A DNA stretch of 64,000 nucleotides, taken from positions 5,844,001 to 5,908,000 of the forward strand of contig LR990060.1 in assembly GCA_905147135.1 (NCBI GenBank), written 5' to 3'. The position numbers and the translations under genes are program-made. Below the pieces are notes generated by a model. It was not told where the DNA came from, did no database searches, and saw nothing but the letters and a program-made list of their open reading frames with translations. This DNA is from Blastobasis lacticolella (Eukaryota; Arthropoda; Insecta; Lepidoptera; Blastobasidae). Below, piece after piece: positions 52,970-64,000 of the stretch. The number at the start of each line of letters is the position of its first letter. Within the stretch, counting starts at the first letter, position 1.

Positions 52970-53345
52970 CCGAATTGCTTGGACGTCATGCTCCACGCTT
53001 TCGCGAATGGGGGCCAAGCGTCCACTTCCCCCTATGAAAATTTCTCCAAACATAAAGACATGTCCCCGGAGTCATCAGGAAATGCGCTATTAACTCACGC
53101 ATCTTGCGTGCTTCCTGTGACGCGAACCCCCTGTGTTTACGTACAGACCGGTTGTAGCTTTGGAAGTGCGCGTTCTTGGAATTTGTGGTGCAACAACTAT
53201 GGGTTCATTGCGACGGAACGTCGTGACGAGGTTAGTAGCGGCGCGTGGAGAGTATTTAATAGGAAAGTGTCGATTTTGATGTTTATCAGCCATTGCGACG
53301 GTATTGGAGTTGTGATGGTTAGCAGAAGATGAAGTCGTTGACAAT
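52970..53345. other. GC-richer block with long open frames on both strands
   Basis: A 117-codon plus frame (52979-53332) overlaps an 84-codon minus frame (53090-53344; starts MSTTSSSANHHNSNTVAMAD). Neither shows a known motif. The minus frame has a donor-like TGC|GTGAGT near 53100. May be a transposon or a 5' exon. Confidence 0.3.
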
Positions 53346-53684
53346 AAAAGTTATATAGATTCCATTTCATTTAAAAATCTTGAGATTTCAACACATTTCA
53401 ACCAAAGGGTTCACATTTTACAAAAACGTAATCCGTAGGGGTGATGTGAGATCAGCATCCAAAGGTTGGGTTATCTTTGAGACGATAAAGAGCCGAAAAT
53501 AGGACTTAGCGTCATTAGAGCCAGCCGTGGCGCTTTGTTCGAAATCACATTTACAATATTCCTTATATTGCCAACTCTGGCTAGTAACATTATTTGATTT
53601 TAATTTCACCAAAGATGTATACGTATTGAAACCTCGAAAGACCCCGCTGACTGAATGCCACAGCGGTAAGCCAGGCAGCCTATT

Positions 53685-53920
53685 GATGAATAGAATAGAA
53701 TAGATTTATTTACACAAAATAGTTCTTTAGGTTTTTGCTCTTTCGGTCTTTTGAAATAGGTACTTAGACTTAGCTGGGTTTGCTGCTGTCATGGGGCGTC
53801 CAGCGTGTCACTGTGTGCTTCCTTCCTATTTTCCTACCCCCCTCCTTTTTGACGATTGAAAGAGATATTTAATGTCCTAAAAAATAAATAAATTTTGAAT
53901 TGAATTGAATTGAAGCTAAC
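53685..53920 (+). mobile_element. LINE-like 3' end with GAATT tail
   Basis: The segment ends in a short tandem run of TTGAATTGAATTGAATTGAA, as seen at the 3' ends of RTE-like retrotransposons. No coding left. Confidence 0.45.
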
Positions 53921-54540
53921 CCAGGTAGAGAAAATACATACTAGTAATATCGGCACTCGAAGGTGACTGATATTTGTCTGCGAGAGGATGTATGAATGAA
54001 ATAGTTTTTATAATTGAATTTATTGTATATCACAGTGAATTGGTCATGTACTGTAATACTGTTAAGTTGTTTTAAATTAATAAATAAAGTATTAAACGCT
54101 ACTTAGCGAAAGCTTTAAACACTATTAAGGATGTTTCATTGCCTAGGGATGGATCGGTTAGTTAGACGGTTCCATGTAATGGAAAGCATGCATCGTTATC
54201 CGAGGGTTCGGTTCCGGCCTTTGAGGCAGGTCCCTAAAGAGTCTATCTAGCTAGAACAACACAACACTCTCCTTTAAGCGGACAAACCTGAGCTAAATTT
54301 TGAATGAATTAAGAGAGTGCGAACGACACATTGCGAAAAATCGTGATCTCAGTGACGATAAGGACGGCGCCAGAAGTCTAGACATGTCGTATACAAGTCA
54401 CACGATACCGTCATTCAAGGAGTTGTAGGGTTGGCTCTTGCCAGTTCATTGATGATGTTGAACGCCGAGTTCGTTTCGACAAATCTGAGGGACGACTACA
54501 CTCTAAACCGGAGGTTCGAAAACTAAAAAAAAAAACCTCT

Positions 54541-54886
54541 TAGCGTTAATGTCCCGGTTGTGCTCTCGAGGACGAGGGCCCAGGGTCCGCCTTGACCATG
54601 ATCCAGGATTTGGCGATCAGGTAATTACAATGGAGCGACTACCATCTGACCTCCGTGACCCTGCTATGAGGGGAACCTGACCAGATTGGATCATGGTTAC
54701 AAATTCAGTTGCCTGAATTTGCAGGTTTCATCACGATGTTTTCCCTCACCGTAAGAGCATCGGTTAGAATTCAACTAATATGTATAACTTAGAAAAGAGT
54801 CATTGGTACATGGCCGCAGCGGGATTCGAACCCGGTACCTCTCGCTTACGAGTCAAATACTCAACCGCCCGGCCACCGACGCTCTG
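54541..54886 (-). mobile_element. S1 SINE, nearly full length
   Basis: The most complete copy. On the minus strand it runs from the tRNA-like head (GGTGGCCGGGCGGTTGAG; GGTACCGGGTTCGAATCCCG) through 'CATGATCCAATCTGGTCAGG' to the GTCCCGGTT/CGGACCC tail. It defines the order of blocks used for the other S1 fragments. Confidence 0.8.
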
Positions 54887-55561
54887 AGGTTCGAAACTAA
54901 GGAGCAAAAAGAACTGTCAATTTAATTTTTTGTTAATTTACATGTTGCGCGAGCAAAATAATTCTATTGTTAAAATTTCATTGGCGCTGAACAGCTGAAA
55001 CTAAAGTTATTGTCTAAGTTTATTCTAAGAATAAAAACTCTTACCATCAGGTAGGTCATAGCTCAGTACTATACGTAAACAATATATTTTGTTACGTACA
55101 AAGCGCCTGAATTCCCACCGTCTACGTACAGAAACGAGACTTGAGCAAAACGAAAAGCATCCCATTACTATTGTATTACAAGATAGTTACAGCGCGACGT
55201 TCTACGAAGAGGCTATACGATGCCACACCACTGAGGAGTCGGGTTTGTAATGAGAGTAAGATAAACCTGGCATGCCATTAATTTCGTACTAGGGCTGTGT
55301 TGAGCGAGCTATCATTCTGTAGACCTAGAGTTTGATAGTCACGATCGTGATATATGTAGGTCTCTATGTGCGTTGTTGATCTAAGAAAAATCAACATGAA
55401 TTGATTGAACTAATTAATACTTCGGCACTGATGGGTGACTTAGCCTATCTTTTGCGAGATCAATTTACATCCAAACATAGTCCAAGAAATACAATGATAA
55501 AAACAATAGCAAAATTTAACCAACGCCACGAGTCGACACGTCAAGAAGGTAATGAATTCTT

Positions 55562-55745
55562 TATTATGTCATAGGCCAGACAAACAGGCAAGCGAGCCAC
55601 CTGATGGAAAGTGATCACCACCACCTATGGACATCAGCAACACCAGGGGCGCGACCAATGCGTTGCGCGCCTATAAGGAGACCTCATATACCTCTCTCCA
55701 CAGCTCATTCCACATCCGAAACGTACGAGCGAGATACAAGTATAT
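55562..55745 (-). mobile_element. LINE 3' end fragment
   Basis: The reverse of the 3' block: CAAACAGGCAAGCGAGCCAC, 'CTGATGGAAAGTGATCACC', then a short coding-like tail. Related to 47272-47520. Confidence 0.65.
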
Positions 55746-55869
55746 GACAAAGCAAAGCAAAGACAAATATAAATGAATGGACATCTCAACTAAATTAAGC
55801 AAGCGTCTAGGAAGAGAACAAGCTATAGAGAACAGACATAATTTCTTCATTTGCAACCCAATTCTGTCT

Positions 55870-56706
55870 TACTGCTAAAAAGAAGAAAAGTGTATGTTTG
55901 CATATAGGGGATAATCTCTGAAACTGCTGAGCTGATTTCGAAAGTTCTTTTACTAACAAGAAACCACACTAATCGCGTGTGTCACAGGGAACTTATCGTC
56001 CCGCACTGGTAAGTAACAACAGAATGCGCACGGGTGAAAACTATAAATGTGCAGCCCTATATAGCCACACACGAGTTTAAAAACAACATACGGTACCACA
56101 ATAAATGAGCCACGTCTCTCGCTCGTTCGCTAGCATAATTCCGAGCACACGAGCAGCTTATGAAAGCACAAGGGGCCAACATAAATTGGACAGAAGTTGG
56201 TACTTAGTACGATTTATGTATGAAGATGTTGAACAAGTGCGCATCGCATGAACACACTCATTAATATACTAGTGTATGGAGAGGTACTCGTATGTATGGA
56301 TATTCGTGTTCAGCAATCCAGCTGATGAATGAGTAATTCAGAATTACGCCATTGCGTAAACAAATTAAGGAAATTGGTGGAAGGATATTGATAAGTGATG
56401 TTATAATTATAGAATTGATGGGAGAAACCAAGAATGCACGCTTTAGGCACTAAATAAAGACTTAAAAAAATTTACCGAGGTCTACTTTTAAAATGAATTA
56501 CCAAACTTTAAATGTTACTTGCCTTGCAGACATTGATATAATATAATTATGATCCAAGTTCTGTCAGGAATACGCTGGCCTACTGTATAAGATGAGAATA
56601 ATGCTCATTAGGCAAAATAGTTCTGACCGGATCATAGCTTACGGCCTACCCTTGTAAGGTTAATGTTAGTGGATGATAAACAAAAGTTGAATGAATGCCG
56701 AGTATT

Positions 56707-56741
<35 letters not shown>

Positions 56742-58290
56742 TACTTCATGCACAAGCACAACAGTATTCAGTGTCACAATTGAAAACCTTGGTTGGTAGA
56801 CTACTTTGCATCTTGTATACCCCTTCTCATACATATGCCGACCGATTTTGCAAGTTTACATTATAAAAAAATCTGTGCTCTGAGGAAAACTGGCGAGCAA
56901 CTTGACACCGGATCCTACAGCCATGAGAAAGGTGCAAAAAAACCAAGGGCCAGACCACATTGGTGGCCTCCTGCGTAACAATATCCTGATCGATGGCTCG
57001 GAATTAATCTATTGCATCCTCCAAGCTTTTAGCTGTACGCATGTACTTGCCTTTACTGACATCGCTGGGATTTAAGTCTAAGTCAACGAAGTTTAAAAAA
57101 GACATCGAGATAATAGGTATGATCGATGTTGAGCAAATATGAGGAACTTTTTCGACTCTATTATTTTATTACTATTATTTCCGCTTTATAAGATACATCT
57201 CCCTACCAAGTTATGTTTATTCACGGACCAAAAAACATAGATCAACCAACTCCCTTCTATGCCGAAATGAAAAGCTACGCAAGTTCAAACAAAGCTTAAA
57301 TGTTAGACCATTAATCTATACAAATCCTTGTGCAAGACAGTACCCACTACCCTTCTAAGCTCGCAGAGACACAAGGGGCATCAAAAACAGGTTCACAATC
57401 CCTTTCATCATAGACAAATAGATCTTTCTAAGGGAATGCCCCACGTGGGATAGTTCGGGACATTAGAATAGACCAGAGGGACGCTAATATGATCGGGACT
57501 ATTCATCTGGCCATTTTCTCACGAACGAATATCATGGTCATGTGCAATTTTAATTGCGTTGAACAAAAAAATTTGCCAACCAAAGCTAATGGACAAAATA
57601 ATAAGATACGCGTAGTTTTTTTTTTCTTTCTAAATCTATTAGTGCTGGTTGGACACCTCCCTAACTTGATTAATTGATTTTATTGTTGAAAGAATAATTG
57701 TAACGTAAGCACTATGGTATTTAGTACGTTTTAGTCCGGTACCGTAAAATACATCAAGAAAATCTTGAGCATTAACATTACTACGTTTTCAAGCAATGAA
57801 TGTCCGAATAGTAACATCATTAATCAACATTATGCAAACAACCACATGACCGTATCCCGTAAAATGGTACCTCATATTTACAATAGCATCACACATGCCT
57901 CCATAATTGGGATCCCAGGGGCCCCTAGGAGCCATATGCCGTAGCAGACGATGACACAATCTGACACGTGAACTTTTTGCTTGTTAACTAACTGGAGCGC
58001 GCCTTGCCATTACGAGTTTATCTCCAATTCGATAAGAGCTAAATGCTGTCCTTGTGAGCATTTGGCAAGATCCGCGCCAAATCGAATATTAGTATACGCC
58101 GTTATCTAGTAGCTCGAGGAATATATGGTGTTTTGATGGAGCCATGTTGTTGAGTTCCAGGCAGATGTTTCTATGTCTATCGGTGTTATGACAGTTGTAG
58201 CTGAAAGGGCATGGCTTTATGAGAAATTTGACCGAATATACGTACATACGTATCTAGTGGTAGAAATGCAAATTATAATACATACTCGTA
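55870..58290. other. Intergenic, microsatellite only
   Basis: No exon or clear element found. A TTTA tetranucleotide run lies at 56706-56741. Open frames here are short and AT-driven. Confidence 0.4.
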
Positions 58291-58299
58291 CTTTACATT

Positions 58300-58370
58300 A
58301 GGCAGACCCTGGGCCCCCGCGTGCCGCGCGGGGGCACAACCGGGACATAACGCCAAGATGATGATGAATA
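58300..58370 (+). repeat. S1 SINE 3' tail scrap
   Basis: GCAGACCCTGGGCCCCCGCG and GGGACATAACGCCAAGATG match the extreme 3' end of S1. Confidence 0.6.
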
Positions 58371-58989
58371 GTACTTTACATATTTAAAAATGAAGGTATG
58401 TACGTATAGATTTCACTAATGATGCTTAGACATTAGAAGACACTGATGCCTCCCTCACAAGTCACGGTCATTATTATCGTTATCACACTTCATTGTTTTG
58501 TCTTTTTTCTATTTAAATACATTATAAATATCCACATTTATTTAATTCAGAATATTTCTCTTTCTCTCTCTCTACAAGTAATTTTCAAATGTTTACTAAA
58601 TTTGATAATAAGAATAGAGTACCACTTACTACAAAAGAAACAGGATGCAAATACGCGTAAATGAAAAATGCAAGTGCAACTGATATATTTTCAAGTCCAT
58701 TCAACAAGTTTTGACTTGTTCCAGGCTGGCTATCGTGATGGTAATCACTTTTGTATGGAGGCAGCTGCACCCATTACAATGCCCTCCCTTGTGTCATGAC
58801 ACATAATTAACATTACGCTGAAGAATTAATGTATTGTCTACTTAGCTTATATAATTATTTCTTCGACAAAGGAAATACTAGGTCTGAATATTCTAATAAG
58901 GTAAATTTCATCATCATCATTAGTACCTATAGAGAGCTTAGAGAGAGATAAAAGAAAACTCCACCTACCTCTCCGACAAAAATACGTAA

Positions 58990-59145
58990 CACTATGTATG
59001 TCATCATCATCATCATCATATCAACCGAAAGACGCCCACTGCTGGGCATAGGCCTCCCCCAGAGCTCATCGCAAACGCCGGTTCAGTGCCTTCCGCATCA
59101 AGCTGATACCTACGATCTTTACCAAGTCGTCGGTCCACCTTATTT
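58990..59145 (-). mobile_element. LINE ORF2 3' fragment
   Basis: The minus strand reads RWTDDLVKIVGISLMRKALN in the typical end region of lepidopteran LINE ORF2, with the 'CCCACTGCTGGGCATAGGCC' block that recurs in moth genomes. An ATC microsatellite precedes it. Confidence 0.65.
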
Positions 59146-62100
59146 ATTTATTTAAAAGTTAATTGTGCACAATAACATAAGGAAAACAACACAACAGGTA
59201 CAGCTTATTTCATAAGAAATATCTTGTGGGGGCCTATCCATTATATACGTATGAAACCACATTTTCCTAAATTAATCCACTGTGACCTAACCTAACCTAA
59301 ACGAAAAGCATCTGCTCCAAAATAAAAACAACTTTCAGACAAACAATTCAAAATTTTGAAACCGAAAATTTATCGCAATGAAAAGTACAGCGTATTCAAA
59401 AACGTCAATACAACAGCTTTATAATGAAAAAAAAAAGCTAAAATTCTGCTATTGTTAGGGTACAAAGGTCCAAGGGTGCCTTCACCTGGTCATTCCCCTT
59501 CCCAAGATTAATGTCTTAAGACATTTCTCAACCAGAACTCTGAGACCCTCTTGTTAGTACTGCTTCATACTTTAAGCAGTCAACGAAGGGGGTGCCGAGG
59601 GTCTTTTGAAATGGCCACTAAATCGCCCCCGCGTGGCACACATGGCCTGACATTTCTACCCTCCATTTTTTACTTTCTGTTTTTTCTCCACTTCCTTCCC
59701 TTATCGTCTTACAATTACGCACACGCGCCCGAAAGGTGTTTAGAGAAAGCGCTAATGATAAATTTATTTATGGTATTCATTCATGCTCTTACAGCGGACT
59801 TTGTTCGGTAATTACGCCATTTCAAAGGTTTGAGCCCTGAGGGCGCCTTCTAAAAGTCAACATATGACTTGTTCTATTTTTTTCAAAGCAATGCCTATCA
59901 AGATTGCAAATTATAGTACCTATTAACTATGCCGCTGACGCTGGTAGTCATCAAATAAACAAAAAATATTTTTATCCCATCCCCTCGTTAAAGCTTACTC
60001 TTGAAATAGCTTCTTCTTATAAAATTAATACAGATTAACTGTAGGTACTTAGGAAGCCAAACAAGGTTAATGGTTGCTTCTATTCCATGGACTTATATTA
60101 CTGACAAGGCAAAAAATTTAGATAAATTCTGATAAACTTGACATCTGTGTAGCAAAAATATTCAAAACGACAATAACACAACAAGTGCAACGTGGACAAA
60201 GCACAAGGTTTTTATATTTATTATTAATATTTAGCAGTAGGACTCCTAATCTGAAATCCATTCACGAATACCAAAAGCAAAGACCATCTGGCTAAACACT
60301 CGCCAATAAAAGCACCAAAAAACCCGATTAGCCCAAACCCTATTATAAACCGATAAACCAAATTAAAGCAACACTTTAGAACAAAAGACCCGTTAGGAAC
60401 GGTTCCGAATCCCCTTGATAATTTCGCGATACCGGCGAGAGTTCGTATATTGACACGTGGGCATGCCATCTGGGAGCATCACCTGCCTTCGATTCGCGAC
60501 AGGAGTCGTTCCCAGGACCGCATCGGCTGACCGCATTCCTCGAAGCCTGCACTACCCGGTCAATGACTCTAGATACGATTTAATGGACGAATTAAGCAAC
60601 TCGATTGGAAAATTGTTATGACACGAGTTATGGGACTGAAACCGTTTTGGGGTCGGAACTAAAACGGTTCTAGAGATAATTCTAGAGCCAATACCATCTC
60701 AAATATGACGCTCCATTACTATTTTGCTTACTAATCCTCTACTTGTATAACTTTTGAAAATAGTTCGTAGTCGAAAATCGACTTTAAAATTTAGAATCTT
60801 AGAGAAGTGTTCCAGGAATCGCGAATAACCACAGAATCAGTGGTTCAATTACAAAAATTGGATGAACTAAAAAGACTTAAAGTCGTAAAAGTACAATCAA
60901 TTGAACTCTTAATTGAAGTACTGAGATTGGCTGGATTTATTTACCTTACGTGAAAATTGAACTATTCAACAAAACTACTATCCCCAGAATTTCCTTACGA
61001 TACTCACATATATTTCGGTACGAATCAAGCCGTAAACACGATATTACAAATGGTATCAGCTATACTGCACAGCAACGTATCCATATAGGTACATCCGTAC
61101 GCTTATGAGAAACAATTTAGATCCTGTGGCGCTACAGGCTAGAACAATGACCCTAAATAACTCTCTTCCCTTGCGAGAGGCCCCTCGCCAATCTGTTTCT
61201 TATGAGCACTAACTATTACATGATTATGGTCACGTTTCGTATTGGATACTCTAAAAATAGCAGTCTGAACTGGATTCGCATTGCATTGAACCTAAGTTAC
61301 TTTCGATTTCGCCCTATTGGAATAGGGAAGATCGACATCGCGTTTATTCGGAAGCACAGAATATTGATAGTAATGTAAGGAAAAGTATAAACAAACATGG
61401 TCAAGATATGGAAACTCAATATTTAGTAATTTCTAAACTACTAGAAATAATCTACTTAACAATCAAAGTAGGATTTTGATAGCCTAAATGCCAAGATCAA
61501 AACAAAAGCCCCATTCATTAAGTCAATCGACAACCAAAACAGACGCCGCAAAAAAGCTGCATGCTGCCATCGATTTTTGTCCATTGAAATAGTCTGTACT
61601 CGCGTAATAAATAAACTTTATGCTCGTGCCATGACATCTGCTGCCCCCACGCATGGCACAAAGCCACGTTGATTGCCGCGCAGCTGCGTCCGCGCAAGGG
61701 ATGCGCCTAGCCGACCAATGAGAATACACTGGCGCACCAACCAACATTTGCCGCTGAATTACCTGACTTTCCCACTGAGTGTTTGGAGCGATTGACTTTA
61801 CCAACTGCAAATCTTACCTTGTCAACACATCGCATAGCAAAGTTGTAGTTGCGTTCGATGTATTCGGTACGGTAAGGAAATTGTTTGATGATTAATATCG
61901 TGCAGATGCAAATATATATTTGTAGACAAGTAACATTTGGATTAGAATTATCCATGGATTGGAAGATGATTAAACTTAGGGTGAGTGCTGTTATTTTATG
62001 TGTCGGTATTATTTTAATGTTAACAGGGTGTGTTCGTAATCGGTCCTCTTTACCTCTGGCGGTATAAAAAGTTAAGAGTTTCAAATTAAACAAATAATGT

Positions 62101-64000
62101 TGAAGGTTGAAACAGCTGTTCTATTGACAAAGAATAGAGTGGGGAAGTTAGTAACTATAACAATAATAGTGGTTATAATAGACAAGCAGAAATATACAAT
62201 GATTTCAGTGTAAATGGAATTAACTAAAGCAAAAACGTCGTACATGCCAAACAAAAAGCGCTCCCGAAAATCGAAGACACATTAACAAAGGGGAATTTTA
62301 AAAAGTACGCATTCGTGCAAAGTGCAAATGACCCATTTAGAGGGCATTGCACCTTTAAAATAACATCGACCTTTCTTTAACAATAGAAGCCCCCTTCTTT
62401 TCGTAAAGGGTTACTTACAAGAAAGCAGGTTTCGTACAATGGGTCCATGTGAATCTCTGTTTCAAGAGTTTTGGAGAGGGATATCAGATACAGCTCATTA
62501 TATAGCATTTAACTTCAAAATAATCACAACACAAGACCATATTGTATAGAATGACCCATTTATTGAAACACAACTAAACACTTAACACTCAGTTGTAGTA
62601 CTTAAGACAATTAAATTTTCTATGTCCTGTTTCACATGTACAGCTTAATCTTTGGGATCAGGTAGATATTTTTTGAGTTTTGCAATATAATATCATCCCT
62701 ACTTAATACAAGTACAAGTATATAATTCTGTTTGCCTGTCTGTCACGTATTTCCACGACTAAAAGCTATACTGAATTTTTATGTAATTCGGTATGGAGAC
62801 AATTTAACACATAATATTTAATTTTCTTCGTTAAGTATCACGTATCTAGAAATTTAATCCATCATTACCCAATGAAGGCAACGTTTATTCTACATTTGAC
62901 TGATTTTACTTTTGGCATCATAGTCTATTTTTGTCGATTTTTGAGAAACATTGTAAAAGAACGCGACCCTAACATCACGCAAGTTCACAGCATCTGTGCC
63001 ATGTCAGTCACCAGTGGGCCGTCAAAATGCCGATCTGAATAGCCGTCAATGAAAACGCTATCAGATCTCCCAAATGCTCTCGTCCTTTGCTCCAAATCCG
63101 TCAAAACCATGGGAACATGCACACTGCGGCCAAGTCGCATCGAATGAATAGTTTACAAATTTCGAGATGTCATGCCACGAAACGCCACCCCTCATTGTCC
63201 AATGCAAGAGGGACTCCCCAAGTTTTTCGAACGTGGGAATCATACCTGTATAATGCTATGTATTGTAGACGCACACCCTTGCGTACATATACGTATTAAT
63301 TATAAAAATGCAATAAATTATAATCAGTATTTTGATTCCATTCACGCACGATTAGGTAATTCGATGCAGGCCGATTGTTGTGTTACGCATGTATCATAAG
63401 GAATTCTTTGTTGTCAATAAAGAGTGAAAGTATTTGATCCGCACCTAGTTATAAATATTGGTCGCGAAGGATCTGGTATAATTCTTTTTTAAATTAATAT
63501 TAATACAAAGCTTTATCGAAAATATTTCATAAACCAGAGCGTAATTTGAGTAATTTTTTCAATATTAGCTTCGACGTTAACAAGTATTTGTGATAGTAAT
63601 TGGTGAACCGATTTCGGCTTTGCCTAACTTATCTTCGTTGTGGTTTTATTAACGTGGTTCACGTCGCCAATCCTCTTGGTAAATAAGAAAAAACATACCT
63701 AACCACTCCACATACGATCCAACAGAACATACTTAAACAAAAACCATATGTCTCCCCTATGAGCAAGCATTGCAACAATTCGGAAGGAAGCATAAGCATG
63801 CTATACTCATGCTCAGTTCTCACGCCCTCACGTAGGCATCGAAGCATGAAACACGTGCTTTATGCTCCTGGCTCACATTAGCAGGAAAATTAATGGGATC
63901 ATGTTTAATTAAACACCGTTTACATGCTACAAGGCTACCGTATGACGATTGCGATGGTGGGGATTCCGACAAAGAATAATAGGTACAATATTTTGTATTT
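59146..64000. other. Intergenic, no gene identified
   Basis: I see no splice-bounded exon or conserved motif. A CpG-rich patch at 61620-61760 with a CCAAT box (GACCAATGAG, about 61713) could be a promoter. Open frames at 59551-59811, 60224-60469 and 61707-62093 have no recognisable features. Confidence 0.35.

Noticed and set aside
54780..54886. tRNA gene candidates (B-box GGTTCGAATCCCG here and at 9.5, 28.4, 29.6 and 35.0 kb)
   Set aside because: All are followed by the same SINE body and do not form a clean cloverleaf; they are SINE heads.

Overview
This is a nuclear genome window from a moth or butterfly (Lepidoptera). The main evidence is a complete gloverin gene, an antimicrobial protein family known only from Lepidoptera. 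The AT-rich, heavily transposon-filled background, with many TAGG/CCTA-rich stretches, tRNA-headed SINEs and LINE 3' ends, fits this. Genes are intron-split, so exons were found by joining open frames through GT/AG splice sites and checking that codon phase is kept at each junction.

Layout. (1) 1-4.8 kb: no assigned gene; transposon pieces, two MITEs and one orphan exon-like segment (3006-3172). (2) 4.86-6.88 kb, minus strand: a complete four-exon gloverin gene of 172 codons plus stop, with a TATA box. (3) 7.4-9.6 kb: transposon-rich spacer with a near-perfect 73-nt-arm MITE and a minisatellite. (4) about 9.7-49.7 kb, minus strand: one large gene, the insect Myb (B-Myb type) cell-cycle transcription factor. 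The promoter is at about 49.66-49.70 kb and carries a consensus E2F site. The first coding exon is only 11 nt. Three Myb repeats are spread over exons 2-6. The conserved motifs LPFSPSQFLN and TPTPFK follow in exons 10 and 12. The gene appears to have two alternative 3' ends: a long terminal exon with a stop at 17547, and a pair of exons ending at 12319 that carries the conserved Myb C-terminal motif. (5) 50-64 kb: upstream intergenic DNA with transposon fragments and no gene I can identify.

The most unusual structure is inside Myb. Two different exons have had their 3' part plus splice donor copied within the gene. The exon ending at 19082 has two further tandem copies (ending at 18858 and 18675). 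Each copy can be read as a 96-nt, phase 0-0, stop-free cassette if a CTAG acceptor is used. An 86-bp copy of the end of exon 9 (85/86 identical) lies about 7.5 kb downstream in the next intron.

Repeat labels used below. S1: tRNA-headed SINE with GGTTCGAATCCCGCTG and a tail containing CCTGGTAGCAGGGTCACGG. S2: tRNA-headed SINE starting GACCTGAGTGGTTCAGTGG. A: repeat with CAGTCCACTGCAGGACTTAG. B: repeat with TGTCACTGTGAGGACTAAGA. L: LINE 3' tails. H: repeat with AAAACAAAGTCGCTTCCCG. These labels are mine; no database was searched.
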